Positions 60,597-64,000 of a DNA stretch of 64,000 nt are shown here, piece after piece. The notes beneath the pieces were generated by a model. That model saw only the letters and a list, made by a program, of their open reading frames with translations, was not told the origin of the DNA and ran no database searches. How positions within the stretch are numbered: the first letter of the stretch is position 1; each line of letters begins with the position of its first letter. Origin of the DNA: Ferruginibacter sp. (GTDB lineage Bacteria > Bacteroidota > Bacteroidia > Chitinophagales > Chitinophagaceae); contig JAQBNH010000003.1 of the NCBI GenBank assembly GCA_028288705.1, positions 62,001 to 126,000 on the forward strand, given 5' to 3'. The translations under genes were made by a program, and so were the position numbers.

Positions 60597-60965
60597 TTAA
60601 GGGAGGTTTTTAAGCCACCGAATAAACCAGGACTTTGGAATTCCGACTGTTGACAGATCCAGCGTCTGCAATTCGTTATAGGAATAAGTGTCCAGCAAAT
60701 GCAAATCCCATTCGGTATCCATTTCAGCCAACACCTCTAATAATGATTCGTCAACGCCGGCCGACCTGGCTTCCATATGACCATTCACCAAAATGTAGTC
60801 ATGCTGTTTAATGGCCCAGGCCATGAAATCATGATGTGAAAAATTTGCCGACTCATTTATCAGTTTTGTTAGCAGATCCACCATTACCGCTTTCGACAAT
60901 GGAAAAGGGAGCTCGCGTGCTCCGGTTTCGGTTACGATTCCCCCTTGTTTAAATTTGTATGGCAT
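60597..60965 (-). CDS. Hypothetical small soluble protein
   Basis: 122 residues, no signal peptide, acidic. It contains ELPFPLSKAVMVDLLTKLIN, FSHHDFMAWAIKQHDYILVN and ends with SVGIPKSWFIRWLKNLP-like TVGIPKSWFIRWL. Size, charge and context in an accessory region are compatible with an immunity-type protein, but I can name no family. Confidence 0.6.
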   Translation of the reverse strand: MPYKFKQGGIVTETGARELPFPLSKAVMVDLLTKLINESANFSHHDFMAWAIKQHDYILVNGHMEARSAGVDESLLEVLAEMDTEWDLHLLDTYSYNELQTLDLSTVGIPKSWFIRWLKNLP

Positions 60966-61108
60966 AGCAGATGCTTATTGCAGTTAACCCATGGCCGTAC
61001 GGGGAATTACTTCAGCAAAGTGCAGCGCAAAAAACCAATGTTGTCTGCAAGGAGATACGCACTTTTTTAGCCTGATCGTATTGTATAACAGCCGGTGAGG
61101 CGCTGCCT

Positions 61109-61594
61109 TTAAAGAGTGCCTGAATGAATCATTGATTGTTTTTCATCTATCACCATGGTATCTGTCCATTTATCCTGCCAGGGAATACAGGGAGTACCCA
61201 GCGCACTGAATGCACAGAAGGGAACGGCTTTACTTAAACCTCTGCCAAAAGCGGTACGCGAAGAAATCTGGCTTCCGTCAAGGTTTACGGCCTTGGTTCC
61301 GGTAATAAGTTTTCCGATTGATTTTCCTTTAAAAACAGCTTCTACGATACCCATATAAACACCATAAAAGAAAATGGCCAATAACCGGTCGAATAAACCA
61401 AACCCGGGATCATCTGGAATTCCGTCGATAACGGACGGCGCAGCTAAAGCGATAATAATTCCAAATAAGAACAACAAAAGGTAGAAAACGATCAGGTCAA
61501 TAATATAGTTGGCGAAACGTTTCCCGGTTGTCGCTCTAACCAGGTAGGTTTCAGATGCAACTAAATCGGGAATGGCGGTTTGTTCTGTAAGCAT
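61109..61594 (-). CDS. RDD family membrane protein
   Basis: 161 residues. The RDD domain is clear: TTGKRFANYIIDLIVFYLLL, with Arg and Asp in the first helix, then VEAVFKGKSIGKLITGTKAV near residue 90. Three hydrophobic helices. The protein is slightly unusual in having TGKRFANYIID in place of the more common RxxAxxxD. RDD proteins are inner-membrane proteins, some linked with ion transport; the role here is unknown. Confidence 0.9.
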   Translation of the reverse strand: MLTEQTAIPDLVASETYLVRATTGKRFANYIIDLIVFYLLLFLFGIIIALAAPSVIDGIPDDPGFGLFDRLLAIFFYGVYMGIVEAVFKGKSIGKLITGTKAVNLDGSQISSRTAFGRGLSKAVPFCAFSALGTPCIPWQDKWTDTMVIDEKQSMIHSGTL

Positions 61595-61832
61595 ACGATG
61601 TTTTTGTTTTGCAGTTTAAAAGTTTTGGGTCGGGTGTTAAACGTGGCGGCGTGTTGAAGTACGGGATAAAGTATTCCGTGCGCCGGACCACGCAACTAAG
61701 TTATGAAAACGAATGTTTGTCTAGCAAAATGTTTTAATCAGGTGTTAGCCGGTTTTATGGAAAAGGATAGGGGACAGGAGTTGAATGAAATTCCCAGGAC
61801 GATTATGTTTCCAAGGATGTCAAGACGTCGTA
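61595..61832. other. Spacer, nothing recognised
   Basis: 238 bp without a convincing ORF, hairpin-T terminator or promoter on either strand. Confidence 0.3.
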
Positions 61833-62684
61833 TTATTTATTGATACCTGCTTTCATATCATCAGCATATTGCTTCATCATTTTACTGCTGCCAGGTTGTT
61901 CCTTCAGGATGTCATACCATTTATTAAAGTTTGCTTTATCCTGTTGCTTGTAAAAATATCCCAGGATATTAAAACTGTTTTCTGCATGATATTGATCGTC
62001 CTTTAAAGTTTTTAAAGATTTTTCGAATTGCATAATGGCCTGGTCAATATTTTTAGCGTTGACGAGTGTGTAAATGTATTCTTTGTTCACATATGCATCG
62101 TTGGGGTTTGTTTTAATGGCTTCCTCCAAAATCGATCTGGCTTTATCGTATTGTTGTAAACAGTTGTAGGAAAAAGAAAGTTCCACCGCGAGCCCCTTAT
62201 AACCAGGATTCAATTTTTCAGCTCTTTCCAAAAAAGTCAAAGCTTTTGCACATTCATTCCAGCCGTTGTACATAAAGCCCCATCGATACAACCTCTCCAC
62301 CGATGCCGTATCAGCTTTATAAAATCTTAACCATTCAGGAACCGCCCGTATGTTAAGTTCATTGAATTTATCGTTTGGAATAAAAGCGACACGAACATTA
62401 TTAGGTTGAAGCCTGATTTTTACGTTAGCACTATCCATTTTTTTTGGAACAAACGCTCCCGATTCGGTGATGTTGAAAACGCCCTCATAGTTGAAAGTCA
62501 AACCCGCCTGTGCGTCGATGTAAATAAAGCCAAAGGGGTAGGAGCTGTCTTTATTCATTTGGAACGCGATCCAGCGGTCTTCACTTTCAACAAACCGTTT
62601 ATCAAATTGTAAATCTGCCTGCGCTGTTGATTTTGAAACAGCTAAAACCAGGAAAGTCAGCAGAAGAAAAAAGTATTTTATCAT
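61833..62684 (-). CDS. Exported TPR protein
   Basis: 283 residues from ATG 62684, which begins the signal peptide (ending KSTAQ); the frame continues 38 codons upstream without a signal. The N-terminal 120 residues are a beta-rich segment. TPR-like repeats fill about 125-265: RLYRWGFMYNGWNECAKALT, LSFSYNCLQQYDKARSILEE, YVNKEYIYTLVNAKNIDQAI and NSFNILGYFYKQQDKANFNK. Periplasmic scaffold or assembly factor is likely; partner unknown. Confidence 0.85.
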   Translation of the reverse strand: MIKYFFLLLTFLVLAVSKSTAQADLQFDKRFVESEDRWIAFQMNKDSSYPFGFIYIDAQAGLTFNYEGVFNITESGAFVPKKMDSANVKIRLQPNNVRVAFIPNDKFNELNIRAVPEWLRFYKADTASVERLYRWGFMYNGWNECAKALTFLERAEKLNPGYKGLAVELSFSYNCLQQYDKARSILEEAIKTNPNDAYVNKEYIYTLVNAKNIDQAIMQFEKSLKTLKDDQYHAENSFNILGYFYKQQDKANFNKWYDILKEQPGSSKMMKQYADDMKAGINK

Positions 62685-62781
62685 TGTAAGGGTATTGAAT
62701 ATGGGGTGTAACGTTGCTGCATTTATGCAATGCGGGCATTGATGAAGTTTCCGCCGGTTACTGTCCGGCTGCCCTGCAGTT

Positions 62782-63084
62782 TTAATGCGGTTTTGCAAAG
62801 AGCGAGAAGATATATATCCCGGATGAAATAAGCAGGAGCGTGGAAAATATCAGGCTTCTTGTATACAACTTGTTCCTGAATTTGGTAAAGACGGATACAA
62901 TTAAGCTACCTATAAACGCGGAAAAGACGACGAATAAAGTCAGCTTCGTTGCTGAACCCATAACAAAATAGCTGTCATGGATGTGTAGATCGGGAGAATT
63001 ACCGGACAGTGATAAACTAATGAGCACAAAAATGGCCGCAGTAACGCCTGCAAGTTTTAATGCTGATATGGAGGTTCTGTCCAT
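62782..63084 (-). CDS. Small membrane protein with LHIHDSYFVM motif
   Basis: 100 residues from ATG 63084. Three hydrophobic helices (about 8-28, 47-66 and 76-95). Between the first two lies SPDLHIHDSYFVMGSATK, which resembles the conserved HDTYFVVAHFHY segment of heme-copper oxidase subunit I, but only this short block is alike and the copper/heme histidines cannot be matched. Role unknown. Confidence 0.65.
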   Translation of the reverse strand: MDRTSISALKLAGVTAAIFVLISLSLSGNSPDLHIHDSYFVMGSATKLTLFVVFSAFIGSLIVSVFTKFRNKLYTRSLIFSTLLLISSGIYIFSLFAKPH

Positions 63085-63240
63085 GGAGAAGTTTTGATAA
63101 GGCTTGTAAATGTTCAACCGGGCACAACAGTTGATTGAAAGACTAAAATACAGGATTAATGGCAAATGCCAAATTGAAAAACGTTACGCCCGAACTGAAG
63201 TATAAAATGTTTAACTGTTGAAGTTTAAAATCCAAACCAG

Positions 63241-63711
63241 TTAGCGAACGATAAAAAGTTTTGACAGCACAATATCTTCAGCTTTTGTCTCAGGATTTTG
63301 CAGTAATAAGTCATTTATCACATTAAACTCTGCACTCCTTGCGGCTATTTTCATGACTTCTTTTGATATGGGTAAATGTTGAAAGTATTTTTCAGTCTCC
63401 TGCCATACTATTTGAAAAGATACTGAGTCTGTAAATTTTTTTTCAACCTGATTGTTTTGATGATCCAATTCTAAGTAAGATTCATGCCATTTCAAAACGT
63501 CAAATAGTTTCCTCAAAAATGCTATTGGAAGGAAAATAAGTAATTCAATAGAATCAGCGCGAGCAATGCCTTTCTGCTCAAATAGTTCTAGAATATCCTT
63601 ATCTGTAGCCGACTCAGGCGCAAGTAGAATAATGGATATCGCTTTTCTAACGTTACCCCTGAAATTAGATGAAACCTTAATCCCTTGTTCTTTTTTCTTA
63701 AATATTTTCAT
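63241..63711 (-). CDS. Hypothetical soluble protein
   Basis: 156 residues from ATG 63711; the frame is open for 31 more codons, but KIFKKKEQG is a natural start. No signal or membrane segment; it is predicted mainly alpha-helical (RKAISIILLAPESATDKDIL, ELFEQKGIARADSIELLIFL, KWHESYLELDHQNNQVEKKF). I do not recognise a family. Confidence 0.6.
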   Translation of the reverse strand: MKIFKKKEQGIKVSSNFRGNVRKAISIILLAPESATDKDILELFEQKGIARADSIELLIFLPIAFLRKLFDVLKWHESYLELDHQNNQVEKKFTDSVSFQIVWQETEKYFQHLPISKEVMKIAARSAEFNVINDLLLQNPETKAEDIVLSKLFIVR

Positions 63712-63841
63712 ATGGAATTGGCTGCCGTTAGGTTGCGCAAAACGTTGGTGGACTGCTGTGAGTTCAGTCGCAGCTTTCAACCCCCGACCGTTCTTAGAAA
63801 ACACTTTCTCCCTTGTGGGGTGTAATGTTTGCGATTTTCCT

Positions 63842-64000
63842 TTATTCTTTTACAATGACCTCATCTAATCGTCCACTCCAGGAATAAATATTGTAAACTA
63901 TATCTGCCTCGATTTTAAGTTGCGCTTTATTTTGTATAAGAGTGGTTTCATGCCACTCAGAATTATAATAAGCGACCACCCATAAAACCTGATCTGTAAA
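63842..64000 (-). CDS. C-terminal end of a gene continuing past the window
   Basis: The minus strand is open from the window edge to TAA at 63842-63844, giving 52 residues: FTDQVLWVVAYYNSEWHETT, then a Lys/Gln stretch and IVYNIYSWSGRLDEVIVKE. The start lies beyond 64000. The sequence looks like real coding, with no stop in 52 codons and a Trp/Tyr-rich composition, but family cannot be given. Confidence 0.6.
   Translation of the reverse strand, partial: FTDQVLWVVAYYNSEWHETTLIQNKAQLKIEADIVYNIYSWSGRLDEVIVKE

Noticed and set aside
1..64000. Search for CRISPR arrays, retrons, toxin-antitoxin pairs, restriction-modification or phage genes
   Set aside because: No regularly spaced direct repeats, reverse transcriptase, integrase, transposase, methylase or structural phage gene could be recognised.
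1..64000. Search for tRNA, rRNA, tmRNA or known riboswitches
   Set aside because: No cloverleaf-like sequence with GTTCGANNC loop or other known RNA motif was seen in the spacers.

Overview
The window looks like a piece of a Bacteroidota chromosome, most likely from the Chitinophagaceae or a close relative. Reasons: many genes are preceded by the TAnnTTTG -7 promoter element typical of this phylum, with little sign of Shine-Dalgarno sequences; a large secreted protein ends in a gliding-motility-type (T9SS type B) C-terminal domain; and there are several families that I know mainly from Bacteroidota (GlmU-like sugar nucleotidyltransferase, DUF2851, DUF4199, outer-membrane beta-barrel receptor with carboxypeptidase-regulatory-like domain, long Lgt). 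No rRNA, tRNA, transposase, integrase or CRISPR array was recognised.

Region 1 (1-25.4 kb) is mostly plus-strand core metabolism. It opens with a truncated DUF2520 gene, then a compact cluster fdx-iscX-kdsC-ubiA-like-maf (Fe-S cluster assembly, lipid A Kdo synthesis, prenyl lipid synthesis, nucleotide house-cleaning), DUF2851 and a convergent OsmC. Next come lipA, a frameshifted phosphodiester glycosidase, rluF, a 476-bp gene-free stretch packed with short intergenic repeats, an alpha/beta hydrolase, a Bcr/CflA efflux pump, rpmI-rplT, a PLP arginine decarboxylase, Hsp20, bacilliredoxin, lgt, a TonB-type outer-membrane receptor, yajQ, rpmE2 (L31 type B) and a GlmU-like / tpiA / flippase operon. 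Clear intrinsic terminators separate most of these units.

Region 2 (25.4-41.2 kb) is mainly minus strand and accessory: VOC (glyoxalase-fold) proteins, GNAT acetyltransferases, a methyltransferase, dienelactone hydrolase, EEP phosphatase, DUF4256/YdeI pair, a TonB-C protein, DUF2306, a VOC-DUF4199-membrane LuxR group, an M61 peptidase and methionine aminopeptidase.

Region 3 (41.3-53 kb) has a 1080-residue T9SS cargo protein with FG-GAP and repeated Ig-like modules, a class IV adenylate cyclase-like CYTH protein, an ArsR/SRPBCC/small-protein operon whose promoter lies inside a palindrome, an S41 protease, a SUKH-fold protein, LprI-like protein and dodecin.

Region 4 (53-64 kb) is an unbroken minus-strand run of about eighteen small genes, mostly exported or membrane proteins that I cannot assign, together with a DHFR-like protein, an orphan response regulator, a TlpA thioredoxin, an RDD protein and a TPR protein. 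Gene spacing is looser here. The window ends inside another minus-strand gene.

I saw no clear multi-gene defence or mobile system. The items most worth a second look are the homopolymer frameshift in the glycosidase, the repeat-rich spacer at 10.0-10.45 kb, the nested palindromes at 54.5-54.6 kb, the ArsR operator-promoter, and the small exported-protein run at 55-64 kb.
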